Positions 1 through 13,215 of a stretch of 64,000 bases of DNA are shown one piece after another. The notes below the pieces were generated by a model that was not told where the DNA came from, did no database searches, and worked only from the letters and a program-made list of their open reading frames with translations. Position numbers and translations under genes: made by a program. This DNA is from Owenia fusiformis (lineage: Eukaryota; Annelida; Polychaeta; Sabellida; Oweniidae): assembly GCA_903813345.2 (NCBI GenBank), contig CAIIXF020000003.1, forward strand, positions 34,211,000-34,274,999, given 5' to 3'. Position 1 is the stretch's first letter. Every line of letters begins with the position of its first letter.

Positions 1-3000
1 TCCATTATATTTATTAAACAAAAGACTCCAAGATGTTAAGATGTAACAATTTGCAAGGGACAAAGACAATAAGTGCTCATCTTTTACTTCCAAAACAGGT
101 GAAGTTCTGTGAGTTTTGCCTGATTGAATCCTCAGAGCAATATATCCTTGCAACATTATGTTCAATTTTTCTCATTTCAGAAACATATGAATATAAATGT
201 CCCTCATTAACTTGTGACATCTTTGTAGTGTATGTCAAATATGGCTTTAAAATAAATTCAGAGAAGAAAAAAATGGGATCTTTTTTAATTGTACCCTGAG
301 GGGGAGGCTTTGGTAAAAAGTTCAGGTTCATAAAAAAGTATCGAGGATTCCAAGTTAGCAGATATAGCAATTATAGTAGAGAACAATTGGTCGAATACAA
401 CTGAATAATTTCTCCTATCCTCAGGCTGTTATCCTGTGCAGAAACATCAACTGCATTTAGAAGAAATTTCATTAAAACGTGAGAAATCAACGATAGATTT
501 GTTAAACTCGCATCTCATTCACACTTTTCATCTTTTTAGATTATGTTACATAGAAAACAGATCATTTTAAGTGAGAGACAAAAATGTGAAATTAGAAAGA
601 CGTCATGGATAACTGAGTTGATTAAGAAATGGTGAAATAAACAAAAAATGTTAATTTTAAGAGGCAGCTGAAATCAGTGAGGATGATATCTTTACATATT
701 TGAAATAATTATATGTTTGTTCGAAGCGTGTGACTCTAATATTCACTTCCTTTAATTATAATCTCTCACAGGTCCTGAATTAGTTTTGAACTTTAGCTTA
801 GATGTCATAAAAAACAAATGGCGTAAACTTGACAATACTTAAATCTGCAAGCGAAACAGAGAAACGGAATCTTGATTTACATAGTTATCATTCCCACATA
901 TGTCCTATCATAAGTTGAGAATTTTTTTTTGGAATAAAATTTGCTCCATTTTGAAGGTATTACATGAATATTAGCTGTATTAGAATCAAAAGAATCAAAA
1001 GAATAATGTAATTTTATAGTTTTTTAATCTGGATTATCAAAATAACTATTTGGAGTGAATATAAGCGAAACACATTTATTATTTTTAATTCATTTTTTGA
1101 TAAAATCTGAGAAGGGGGTAATTACCATTCGATTTAAAGCCATGAAAAGCTAAAATGAAAAGATCAGATCAAAGTTGTAAAATAAGTGTGATAAATGATA
1201 CGAGTCACGCTATTCAGGTATTTTAAAAGTCATTGAATCTCATGATTGCACTTCCATGTATTTATGAATTATGGGTGTTTTCGTTTCACTTTCCAAGCTC
1301 GCTCATTAGCAACGCATGTTCATTACTGTTCTATCTCAGTTAGAGTCATACAATTCTCAATTTGGTTGATTTTAAAAATTTTGTCTCACAGTAAATTTTT
1401 CAGAGAAATGGGGTTTTAACTTTTGAGAAAGGAAATAAAACAACAAAAAAGATGATTTATCTTATGTCCTTGGAAAAAAGATGAATATTAAATATATTAA
1501 CTTAGAAGTGAATAAACAATCGCTGGTATAGAGGCCTGGTTATCAAAATAAAAAATAAATAAGAATTATAAAAAATGCATTATCAACCGAAATCTTAAAG
1601 GAATTTTGAATGTTGGAAACTATCTTTTCAAAAAGGAGTTTTTAGTTTTATATGAGAAAAAAAAACTCAAAAGTTATTCCCTGTGTTTAACAAAGTCAAC
1701 ATATTTTTTATCAAATGTCAGAAAATTAGGGCTCAATGAGATTTAAATGAAGGTTATCATTGTGACAAGTTGACGATAGGGCAACGTTGGGCCCTGCGGG
1801 GCACCTACCCGAAGGTCAGCACACCAATGAAACACATGGCATAGCACAATCAATTTAAAATTGTTATTAATCCTTATTGTTCATACATATTTTTAATTAG
1901 ATTAATTCCAGCCTGGCCAGGAACATGTATTTGAATGATAACAAATGTGTAAAGATAGCAGTATATCTTTGGAGTTGTTTAGAGAACTCTTGTAAAATTA
2001 TTAACATCAATTTTCCATTTTTGACATCACACCTGACAAAATGACCTTTTTTATAATGCCAAGAATTGCAAAACGTTACAATGTTATGGAAATATAACAT
2101 AAGCTATAATCCTTCAAAAATCACAATGAAATCATGAACTTATGAAAATTTGAAAATTCGGAATTATTTGCAAGGCAGAACAGGTTAAACAATACCATAC
2201 ACCTGTCTCATGCAAAAGGTTAACAATATTTTTATATATCGTAAGAAACGTGTCATATTTATTCATAAGTTTTTCCAAGATGAAATCTTCCGCTACATTT
2301 CCTTACACTTCTGCTCTACCTAGTCAAAACAATTCACCTATTTCATATCAAATTCCATGATATTTCTTTCAAAACATCTTCAATCTGCCTACTTTTTTGC
2401 ATAAGTTTTTGTTGCAGCGGAATCAACAAGTCTATTTTCTTAAGTTTTTGAAATCATATCTGATTCTCTTCAAAATCTGTGATTAACTCTGTAGTTTTAT
2501 ATGCTGAACATCTCGTCACCTGAGTTTACTTGTTTTCTATGTCATAAGATGTTGCCATGGTGACATAATGTCAGACTTATAAAATGAGCATGAAATCATA
2601 TTGCAGTTCTGTTTTCTGATATACATGCATGGTGCTTCAATTTTTAATTTTGAAAATAAAAATTATTTTGATTTACTTCACCTTGGTAACCATTAATTAA
2701 AATAAACAAACGGAGCTCATATTTCATTGAATTTAATAAAGATGATAATGAATTATTTTGATCTTTCAGCAAAGAAGACATATGGCCCAGTCAAGTCCCA
2801 GTACTCAAAGTGGTAGTAGCGGTGAATGACCCTAGGAACCATTAGGAAATCCATATCACCATAACGACCAACTCGTGCAATAGCAACCAGCTGTCACCAT
2901 AGCAACCAGCTACTAAAATGGCAACATTTCTGGATTTGACCTTAATAAAATCATTTGATATCCGCTTGAATGACACTTGATATCTGCTAGACATTTTTGA

Positions 3001-3435
3001 TACCCAGACAGACATTTCCGATATCAATTAAACATCCAGGGTGATAGACATTCTACATATGATAACAATTGGTTGCTATAGCAACAAAATGTCTCAAATA
3101 ACCTATTTATTTTATTACAATACAAGTTAGTTAGATTATGTACATAGTAGGGTAGTTTCATAGCTGAATGTGCTGTCGTAAGTTTTGATGTAAAACATCT
3201 GATATTTTAAAAACATTCAATTTCAATATCTATATTCAAAGAATATTCAACGGCCATTGTCTTTGTGTTTCTACGTTTTAGTAAAACCTAAGTTTTGAAA
3301 ATGGTATGTAATCTTTTGGCAGCCCAAAAGATATGTTGTTCATAATTATATTGTTTGTAAAATAACACATGCTAGTTTTTGGTGCTTGGCTTTATAGTAC
3401 ATTTTCTGCTGTCACTATCATACTTTCCTTTGTCA
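1..3435. other. Gene-free AT-rich intergenic DNA
   Basis: I find no recognisable exon on either strand; open frames are under 100 codons and look random. The only structure noticed is a cluster of imperfect AGCAACCAG / GGTAACC-like words between about 2850 and 2925. It resembles the degenerate repeat at 7.0-7.3 kb, so a dispersed repeat is likely. Confidence 0.6.
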
Positions 3436-3860
3436 TTTACACACAATTATTACACACATGTTCATGTATTACACACAATTATTACACATGATTATTACAA
3501 ACATTTTCATGTATTACACACAATTATTACACATGTGTTCATTTATTACACACAAGTCATTGAATTACACACATGTTCATGTATTACACACAATTAAATG
3601 TATTACACACATGTTCATGTATTACTCACAAGTAAATGCATTACACACATGTTCATGTATTACACACAAGTAAATGTATTACACTCATGTTCATGTATTA
3701 CACACAAGTAATTGTATTACACACATGTTTATGCATTACACACAAGTAAATGTATTACACACAAGTCATTGTATTACACACATGTTCATGTATTACACAA
3801 AAGTAAATGTATTACACACAAGTAATTGTATTACACATGCATAGGTGCGCATTACACACT
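3436..3860. repeat. Minisatellite, about 19-bp unit (ATTACACACAAGTAAATGT type)
   Basis: About 20 imperfect copies of a 17-20 bp unit built on ATTACACACA, alternating between an ...ATGTTCATGT and an ...AGTAAATGT variant. The array makes small repetitive open frames that I do not regard as coding. It decays at its right end (around 3840) into unique sequence. Confidence 0.9.
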
Positions 3861-4039
3861 CAATGTGGAATTCCATGTATCACCTATCCACAGACACACA
3901 TTTTGCACTTAAAATTCATGTAGTTTCTCTGCATGTTATGTAGTATAAATATATATTGCGAGTCAAAAAGAACAAAGTTGAAAGTTGGAAATTATCAAGA
4001 ATCTCATAATTTGTGCATGAAATCATGTAAGTCGTGGTT

Positions 4040-4137
4040 GTTATTGGCCTATAGACCGTATATAGGCCTTATTAGCCTAAATATGTTGCCTTATTGGCCT
4101 ATATATGTTGCCTTATTGGCCTTTAAATGTTGCCTTA
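4040..4137. repeat. Short tandem repeat, about 24-bp unit with TTATTGGCCT
   Basis: Around four imperfect copies of a unit containing TTATTGGCCT followed by ATATGTTGCC. No coding significance is seen. Confidence 0.7.
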
Positions 4138-4276
4138 GGGGACTTTTGCGAAAAAGCTTGTGAAATTTAAAGGAAAGTTTAGAACATTTTATATTTATTT
4201 TTATTTTATTGAGATAAACTTCAAATAAAATCCACAATACATGTATATTCATCACTTTAAATAGAAGTAATACACT

Positions 4277-4918
4277 TAGTAGCCTGGCCAGAACAAGTCA
4301 TGCCTCTCTATTTTCTAAATAACTTTCTCAATTTTGAATATTTTTTCATGAAATTTTTCACAGAATAAACTTTAAAGAACTCCTAACATACAAATTTTTT
4401 TATATGGTAAATGCCTCATTATTTTCATTGTTACAACCCTTTAAAAAATAATGTCATATTCTGTTGATGGGTCAATTTTGTCGCCATTTGAAAGCATTTT
4501 TATCTCCATCAAGTATGACAATAGGCGAGTAGTAATGCCTTTTATGGGACGAGCAGTATAGAGGCTTGAGATCATGAGGTCTTGAAATAGTATGGTGGAT
4601 TTAGAACACTAAAAAAGATAAATGATCCCCTATCAAAGACTGCAATCAAATTTGTAGACCATATTAGGACAAAACGTAATTTAGATTTTTTGTATCTTTT
4701 TAGAAAAAATGGCGACAAAAATGACCCATCAACAGAACATGACATTATTTTTTAAAAGCTTGTAACAATGAAAATAATGAGGCATTTACCATATAAAAAT
4801 ATTTGTATGTTAGGAATTCTTTAAAGTTTATTCTGTGAAAATTTCATGAAAAAATATTCAAAATTGAGAAAGTTATTGAGAAAATAGAGAGGCGTGACTT
4901 GTTCTGGCCAGGCTACTA
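4277..4918. mobile_element. 642-bp foldback (long inverted repeat) element
   Basis: The left arm (4277-4488) is an imperfect reverse complement of the right arm (4707-4918), about 212 bp each with a loop of about 218 bp. The ends read TAGTAGCCTGGCCAGAAC... and ...GTTCTGGCCAGGCTACTA. No transposase is encoded, so this is a non-autonomous foldback or MITE-like element. I could not define a target-site duplication with confidence. The arms differ by scattered substitutions, so it is not a recent insertion. Confidence 0.85.
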
Positions 4919-7009
4919 TCTACTTAAAATGAAAATAAATGAGTGAGGATAATAAATAAGAATGTCTATGGATGACAAAATTGTTGGGTAATTTCACAAA
5001 CAATTTCCTTGATTTTCACCTACATTTTAATTACCATTACTATAATTACTATCACAGCATAGATAGAGATGTAGGAGTAGATATGAATTGCTTCATATAT
5101 AGCATAGTAAAGCCAGTGTGTTGATTGGATGTGTTTTTGTGGTCAGTTAGTTGTATTTCCAGTTTGGATTTCTGACATTTATATACAATTTGAAAGCTTA
5201 CTGGTTAATAGTATCAGAGTATAGTACAGTGTAGATGAAGGTTTAGGCAAAAGAAATATAATTCAATGTTTAACATTATTTCATTTTTAGACCTGTCCTG
5301 AGAGGAATAATTATATATGGTTAAACACAGATTTCTATAAAATTTGATTGAAACTATGAATGTTTATTTATTTTAATGCAGCCTGATATTTTGTGTACTT
5401 CATGAAGTTTTAAATATATCCAAGAGATTGTATGTTAAACAACTGAATTAATTAGCTTAGCCTTAACTTGTCTTTTTATCTAATACGACCATTCATTTTT
5501 ACAATTGATATGGATTGCTTGCTTGGTAAAGAATGCACAGGGAGTTTTCCAATAGATCTCGCTTAGAATTAGTGAAAAGTTTGCCATAGTCTTAAATATA
5601 TCACAGACATTTATGATTTACTAATTAGTTCATTAATTAGCTTAGCCTTATTGCATCCATCCAGTTTAAATAAAAATGTCAAACAAATACATTTACTAAA
5701 CTAATATATATAACAAATACATTTAACAAATACATTTACTAAATAAACAAACATAACAAATACATTTACTAAGTAAACATACATTACAAATACATTTACT
5801 AAATAAACATACCTAACAAATTCATTTACTAACATTGTTTATTTAGATTAATAGTAATGTAATTTTGCAAACAGCTAATATAGGCCTTGCCTAATGTTAA
5901 TAACTATATTTAATGGAATTGTACGACAATGATCACAGGAAACGATAACTTCTATACATTAGTGATATACGAGTACTTATGGTATACACTTTATTAGTAA
6001 ATTTTGATAACACAAATACTAACCCAAAAATATGTTATTTAGTTACTAACAATATCTAATACAACACTGAATCTAGTAAAGGTGCTATTTTATATAAATT
6101 AATCCATTGTATTAATCAATTAATTAATCAATTAATACTACATTAATTATTAATATTTTATATTCTCTAACAATAAGCACACAAATTGGCTTATGCCATC
6201 ACTGTTGATGGGTATTATGAATTTGGTAAATAAGTTTTAATAAAAAATAATTCAATTTTCATAGAACAACTAGGGTGTTCTTGAATTTTGGATTACAAGC
6301 GGTCTATACAGGGTGCTTGACTCTGCTTTCTCGCTTTTTGCTTCAATGAATCTTTGATATGTACAATAATGTATTCTTAAGGGTCCATCTCAAAGGCTTT
6401 GCGCTAAATTCTACAGGTAACCTATTTCATTATAGCAATGAAATGACATGTCTTAAATTAAGTGCTTGACAGCTTATGTGCTGGTCCCTTATGTAGTTGA
6501 GCTTGGTAGTGATTGGCGGAAAATGTCTTTGAAGTAGCATGTTCATAAAATATAGCAGCTTGTTTATGTTTAGCCATTCTGTTTGAGTAACATGTTCCAT
6601 TTAACATGTTTGTATGTACAGTTATGTACAGTTATGTACATTTGAGATACTGTGTCATATCAAATACATTTTATTCAATGCATGTTCAATTAATGCACAT
6701 ATTCATTCAATATACTAAGTGAATGTCTATGAAGTAATACAGAAGCTTTTGCCCAGATCTATATTTTGTAGTTTAAATTGCCAAATGTGCATGCTAAGAA
6801 ATATTGTGATGAAACCCTTTTACATTACATACATCTATATGTACATCTATATATACATACTGTATATATGTACATGTACATCTATATGTACTGTGAAAAT
6901 TGCTACCTGAAAATCACATGTTGTTATTAGAAACACTGTTCTCCATTTATAACACTCCTACGAATTGTTCTATATGACGTAGTGTAATGTGGTTAACTGA
7001 ATTACTTCA
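4919..7009. other. Gene-free AT-rich stretch with small repeats
   Basis: No exon recognised. It contains the 5.7-kb tandem repeat listed separately, an ATTAATCA-type simple repeat near 6110-6150, and a self-complementary ACATCTATATGTACAT tract near 6820-6890. Confidence 0.55.
5680..5832. repeat. Tandem repeat with AACAAATACATTTACTAA core
   Basis: Five to six imperfect copies of a unit of about 30 bp (AACAAATACATTTACTAA plus an ATAAACATAC spacer), with some copies losing part of the spacer. It is not coding. Confidence 0.8.
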
Positions 7010-7260
7010 GGTAAAATGGTAACCCCTCGTAACTAAGTTGTGTAACATGTATGTAATATGTAACATGGCTGCTTCTAGTAACTCAGGGGTCAACATGGTT
7101 GCCCCTAGTGACAAATTGCTCCTAGTTACCAAGGTTTTATATACATAACATGGTTGTTCCTAGCAACTAGGATTGTGACATTGTTGCCATTAGTAACTAA
7201 ATTGCTAAATGTAAGATAGTTGCTCTTAGTAACCAAGTACAGTGTATTTGTCTATATTTT
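7010..7260. repeat. Degenerate repeat built on GTTGCCCCTAGTAAC-like words
   Basis: Irregularly spaced words of the form (A)CATGGTTGCxxCTAGTAAC recur about seven times. The half-sites GTTGC / GTAAC resemble X-box-like inverted motifs, but the degeneracy and clustering suggest a decayed minisatellite rather than a regulatory cluster. Confidence 0.5.
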
Positions 7261-7555
7261 CACTATATTGCCCTTAGTCTAGTAAATCAATTCAAAGCAT
7301 GCCATTAGCTGCTTAGTTGCTTAGGTGTATGAATGTAACATTTATTTTATAATTGTATGTACCATATTATGTATTATGTACCATAATGTACCAATGGTAT
7401 GTACCATGAACTGAACTAGTCCTTGATTCATCAGTAATAAGAATATTATAGAATAACACATCTATTTAGAATGATCTTCATGCAAAGATAGCATTCAAGG
7501 AATGAACAATTACAATTAATAACAACGACAAATATATACAGTTTTAGCTTTCAAA

Positions 7556-7790
7556 ACACATGGGCGTAGCCAGGGGGGGGGGTGCGATGGGTGCGATCGC
7601 ACCCCCCCCCATAACCTTTGAAAATATGACCATTGGATAGAGGTAGAAAAGAGCTTTAAAATGCTTTTTATTTGAAGCTTCTAGCTCAATTTTGAAGGAA
7701 GTTGCATCAATTTTTGTAAAATTCAAAAGAAATCTTAATTTTTTGTGTTGCTTAAGGCAAAATCGCACCCCCCCCCCCTGACCGAAAACC
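7556..7790. repeat. Remnant of a GGCGTAGCCAGGGGGG-type dispersed element
   Basis: It begins GGGCGTAGCCAGGGGGG, has TGCGATCGCACCCCCC next to it, and about 150 bp later a second AAATCGCACCCCCC run. GGCGTAGC(C/T)AGGGGG ends with facing G and C runs are common on repeats of marine invertebrate genomes (recalled, not searched). The small minus-strand open frame inside is probably incidental. Confidence 0.5.
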
Positions 7791-10700
7791 TAACTGACAA
7801 TGTCTCATTTGGAAATGTATTACTTTTTTGTGGCTTGCTCGTTTGATGTTTTGGTTGTATATGGATTAAAATATGATAAATGAATTTGAATGGAATAATT
7901 TTCTATTCAAATCTTGCAAGGCTTGACTGTTACATAATTTTTAAAATATACTTTTGATATCATTCCCACAATCTCCATAATTTGAATCTTAACAGTTTGG
8001 TAAATGCTTGTTTTTCTAGTGTTGTCTCAATTGTTCTCTGATTTACAAAAGTTGCTAATTTTGCATGGAGACCATAATATGATGTTGATTTTATTAGAAC
8101 TCTGGGCAAGCCATTCCAATGCAATTATAATGATGTAGATAAATGATTAAATGAATAAATCAAATCTAGCTGAATTAAAAACATTGTTTTTGAGTTCTTT
8201 ATATAATTTATTCACTTCTTACAGACTTTGGTTCCAGTTTTTGGAACTCTAACTCTCTTCTAATGTATCTAAACTGCGTAAAAGTCAAAGGGGCAGGTAC
8301 GGTATTGCAAGCTTTTTAGACAGCTCTTACAGCTCAGAGATGTTGTCTATATCCCCCATACTCCTTTCTAACATGTCTAAAGGATACTTTTCGAGAAAAA
8401 AACATTTTGTTTAACACTAAAGAGGAATAGTGTGGAAAAGGTATAGCAAAAGTGTATGAGACACCGTTTTGGACCACTGTGCCCATTACAATAAATAACA
8501 TCTTGGAAAAATGTCACAATAAAAAATGACACTCGGTACAGTCAGTATGGTGACAATACATTGATACTTATTCAAATCAGATGAGGATAATAATATCTGA
8601 TATCATATCTCTCCTCATATCTCATCTTCAGTCGGAGACAGGAACTAGTGATTTGTAAGAATATACACGAGAAAATTGAACTTTGTTCATTTTAAAAATG
8701 CCACTTCAGTCATGCTGATTTCAAGCTATTTCTCTCTTAGATTTCAAACAAAGTGAATTTTCAGACATATCTGCATTCTTAGTGTTCAGTCTTCTTTTTA
8801 ATTCCTTGGTTTTTCTTCTCTTTTCCCATTTACTTTAAAACTGTTACTATTATGGCATATTTCTCGGGGAAATATATATGTGACACTGCCAATAATAAAA
8901 CTGATACAATAATGATCCTGAAAAAGTAATTCCTACAGTTTTGGTCTTGTATCTAATTTTTCCATAATATTATATAGCCCTATCACATTTCAGTTATATT
9001 TTATGATGCAACATTGGTTATATACTGCAAGATTGGAATCTTGGTAATTTGTAGTTCAGGACATTTCGAGAAAGTGTTGAAACGTAGAATGACAAGGTAA
9101 TATTTAATCCAGTCATAAAATGCTATTAATTAACTAGATGCAAGTAGAAATAATGTTCATGAGGCATAAAAAATTTGCAAAAAAGTACTGTTGAAAAAAT
9201 TGAAAGGGGGGGGGGGGGCGTATTGACCCCCCCCCCCTCCCTGCAGACATCAGAGTTAAGGAGTTTTGATTAGAATAAGCTTGTCTAAAATAAGTGATTA
9301 TTGCAAATCACATTTATTAATGTAATGTATATTTCCGTCCAATGTACATGTAAGTCCTCCATCTGTGATTAGTGTGCTTAAGTGTACGTCTTGTTTGAAA
9401 ATGTCAACTTAAAAATGTAGTTCCGTTTTTAAAGATATAATGTATGCAAATAGTTTAGTTTTTTAATATCATATTACAGTATTATTAATATAATATTATC
9501 ATTTAAAGGCCATTTGGTTGCCATAGCATATTATACTTAATTATTGTATTATTTAAAGGACATCTCAACAACCAGTTAAAATATACATAGTTTATGTATA
9601 GTACTGTACTATGTTGAAAATATCCATTCTATCTTTCTTACTATCTTACTGAATTGAAAATAAAGATATTATTATAAAGTATAAGATAAAATAAAAGTAG
9701 AAATAATTTTGATTTACATCATAGTTAAAATCTAGAAATGTGGTTTCAAAAATTGTTTATCAACTTTGAAATATCTTTTTTTGTATTGGACAGATGATAT
9801 TTTCTTTTACCGGACATATTTAATTTACATAACTATTAGATACATAAGGGTAATATGAAAATTGATCCTTTAAAAAGGAAGAACATTTGATTTAAGGAAA
9901 ATGTCTGCAATACCTGCCATGCTATCTGACCTGAATTAGCTACCTGTTTGTGAAACTGGTAACTACCTACTCACATCTGGGTAAATAAATCATTCCAGTT
10001 CTAGATCCGTTTTGTTTGAATACACCACACATAATATATCATTTAGAGAGACCAAAAAGATATTAATTTACTCAATTTAAAGATAAATTCCAATTCTAAC
10101 GACTATGTGGTTTGTTAAGTGCATTTTCAAAAGAATGTCCCTGGTGATATGTGTAATAATTAGCCTATGCATGCAGTCCCTATGCAAACGTTCATTAGAT
10201 CATAGTTAAAATGTACAGAACTGATCCAGGTATGATTAGAGAAATTACAAAGGAAGTACAGTATGGTTCAATTTACATTTAGTATAGGTGTTCAATAAAA
10301 TCTGTACACCTGATCATCTCTAAGGTCTCAACATTGTTTTTTTTTATTTTGGCCTGAAAAGGTGCATTTTAATTTCACAAAAAAATCTCATTTAAAAAAA
10401 AGATTTCGTTTTTGAAAAATTGCGTCAAATTTCAAGGGATTTTCATCCCACTTGTTAATTCTGGATCTAGCCCTGAACACTAAATTTATAAATATGTTTT
10501 TGCAAGTTATTGCCCTCATTATACTGTTACGTAATTCATATTTTTGCCTTTAATGCACTTGATGTAAATGATATATGAGTCTGGAATCATCTGATGTCAT
10601 ACTACTTTATCTTTCCAATGGCTGAATGAACTCTCAATGGACTTTCTGGATTTTCTGGCATTTCTACACAATTAAAAGTCTCAAATGCATACTTAGTTCC

Positions 10701-11343
10701 TTAATTCCATGCCAATTCCTCTCTTTTCACTTTATTTTTAAAATAAGATTCAAACCTCATAGAGATTGGATTGGTTTGGATTGGATTGAGATTGGTTAGA
10801 AGGTTTTAAATGATGAACTGAACTAATAAAGCAACCATTTATTGTACAAATCACTATACAAAATAGCTCTTAACCAAACACACACCAGACAGAGGATCAA
10901 CAATGTACATGTACATGTATGTATATAAATGCTATTGCTATAAAATACATATACATGTATCTATAAGAGGTTGGTTTCCTAAAGCCAATGGACAAATTGG
11001 TTTGAGCAATCACTTAACTCAAAAGAGGAACAACAATCTACCTGTATGTTTAAAAATGTATTTGCTATGAAACTATCAATTTAAGTCTTGATCCTGTTTT
11101 ACAGCTAAATAAATAGAGCAGTAATTGCAGAAAACATGTATAAACATTTTATTGCATTTCAAATTATTTGTATTCCAGCGATTATTGACTTATGGTTAAT
11201 TTACTATGCATTTTTTACAAAACATGAATAAATAATCATTAATAAAAGAGCAATTAGAATGATACACTTATCATATAGCTGACAGAAATACATTTACATC
11301 AAGGTGATATATTGATAGCCATGCAAAGATATACATTTTAACA
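7791..11343. other. Gene-free AT-rich stretch
   Basis: No exon recognised. At about 9206-9237 a run of about 14 G faces a run of about 13 C across a short spacer, forming a perfect G/C hairpin. The rest is unremarkable AT-rich DNA with short ACATGTAC-type simple repeats near 10.9 kb. Confidence 0.55.
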
Positions 11344-13215
11344 GAAAAGCATCAAGGACAACACACAAAAGCAAACAACCGACAAATCATTAAAAACAAC
11401 CCACAAAATTAATAATGGAACAACAAAAGCATGAAGTAACAATACACAAAAGCATTAAGGAACAACCAACAAAATCATTAAAGAACAACCAACAAAAGCA
11501 TTATAGAACAACCAACAAAAGCATTATAGAACAACCAACAAAAGCATTATAGAACAACCAACAAAAGCATTATAGAACAACCAACAAAAGCATTATAGAA
11601 CAACCTACAAAAGCATTAAAGAACAACCAACAAAAGCATTATAGAACAACCAACAAAATCATTAACGAACAACCAACAAAAGCATTATAGAACAACCAAC
11701 AAAATCATTAAAAAACAACCAACAAAAGCATTATAGAACAACCCACAAAAGCATTAAGGAACAACCAACAAAAGCATTATAGAACAACCAACAAAAGCAT
11801 TTTAGAACAACCAACAAAATCATTAAAGAACAACCAACAAAATAATTATAGAACAACCCACAAAAGCATCAAGGAACAACCAACAAAGTTGTTATAGAAC
11901 AACCCACAAAAGCACTATATAACAACCAACAAAAGCATTATAGAACAACCTTCAAAAGCATTATAGAACAGCCTACAAAAGCACTATAGAACAACCCACA
12001 AAATCATTAAGGAACAACCAACACAAGCATTTAGCAACAACCAACAAAATTATTATAGAACAACCCACAAAAGCATATATGGAACAATCAACAAAATCAT
12101 TAAGGAACAACCAACACAAGCATTTAGGAACAATCCACAAAAGCATTATAGAACAACCATGAAAATCATTAAGGAACGATATACCAAAGCATTTAGAAAT
12201 AACCCATTAAAGCATTATAGAACAACCAACAAAAGCATAAAGAAAAGCACAAAAGAATGAAGGATTGACCACAAAAACAATATTAAGGAACAATGCACAA
12301 AAGGATTAAAGTATAACCCACAGAAGCATTAGGGAACAACCCACAAAAGTGTTAGAGAACAACCAACAAAAACATTAAGGAACAACCAAAAAAAAGCATT
12401 TAGGAACAACCCACAAAAGATAAAGGAACAATCAACAAAATCATTACAGAACAACCCAAAAAGCATTATAGAACAACCAACAAAATCATTAAAAAACAAC
12501 CAACAAAAGCATTATAGAACAACCCACAAAAGCATTAAGTAACAAGCCACATAAGCATTAGGGAACAATCCACAAAAGTGTTAGAGAACAAACAAAAAAA
12601 CATTAGGAACAACCCACAAAAGATTAAGGAACAATCAACAAAATCATTACAGAACAACAAACAAAAGCATAAAGGAACCCAGAAAATCAAGAAGGAACAT
12701 TCCACAAAAGCATTAATGACCAACCCACGAATGCATTTAGGAACAACCAAAAATATCATTAAGACACAACCCACAAAAGCATTATAGAACAACCAACAAA
12801 AGCATTAAGGAACAACCAACAAAAACATAGAAACAACCCACCAAAGCATTCAGAAACAACCAACAAAAGTATAAACGAATAACCCACAAAAGCATAGGGA
12901 ACAGCCAACAAAATTATTAAATAACAACCCACAAAGTTATTACAGAAAAACCCACAAAAGCATTAAGGAACCAACCAACAAAAGGATTTGAAGAACAACC
13001 CACAAATGCAATTAGAAACAAGGAACATAAGCATTGAGGAACAGCGCACAAAAGTATTTAGAAATGACCAACAAAAGCATCAATGAACAACCCACAAAAG
13101 CATTTAGAAACAACCAGAAGCAATAAGGGACAACCCAAAAAGCACGATAGAACAAACCCATTAAAATATGAGGAACAATCTATCACTGCATTCAGGAACA
13201 ACCCACAAAGGTATT
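11344..13215. repeat. Large 23-bp minisatellite (GAACAACCAACAAAAGCATTATA type)
   Basis: Roughly 80 copies of a 23-bp unit centred on AACAACC(A/C)ACAAAAGCATT. Copies from about 11480 to 11980 are near-identical, and those towards the right end are increasingly diverged and variable in length. The plus strand is strongly A- and C-rich. Because 23 is not a multiple of three, open frames are short. Confidence 0.93.

Noticed and set aside
2546-2565. GTTGCCATGGTGAC-like word as an RFX X-box for ciliary regulation
   Set aside because: It is an imperfect match, more than 30 kb from KATNB1 on its 3' side, and similar words recur in degenerate repeats at 2.9 and 7.1 kb.
11344-13215. CRISPR-like array
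   Set aside because: Units are contiguous and differ by drift; there are no unique spacers between constant repeats, and the genome is clearly eukaryotic. The same applies to the other minisatellites.
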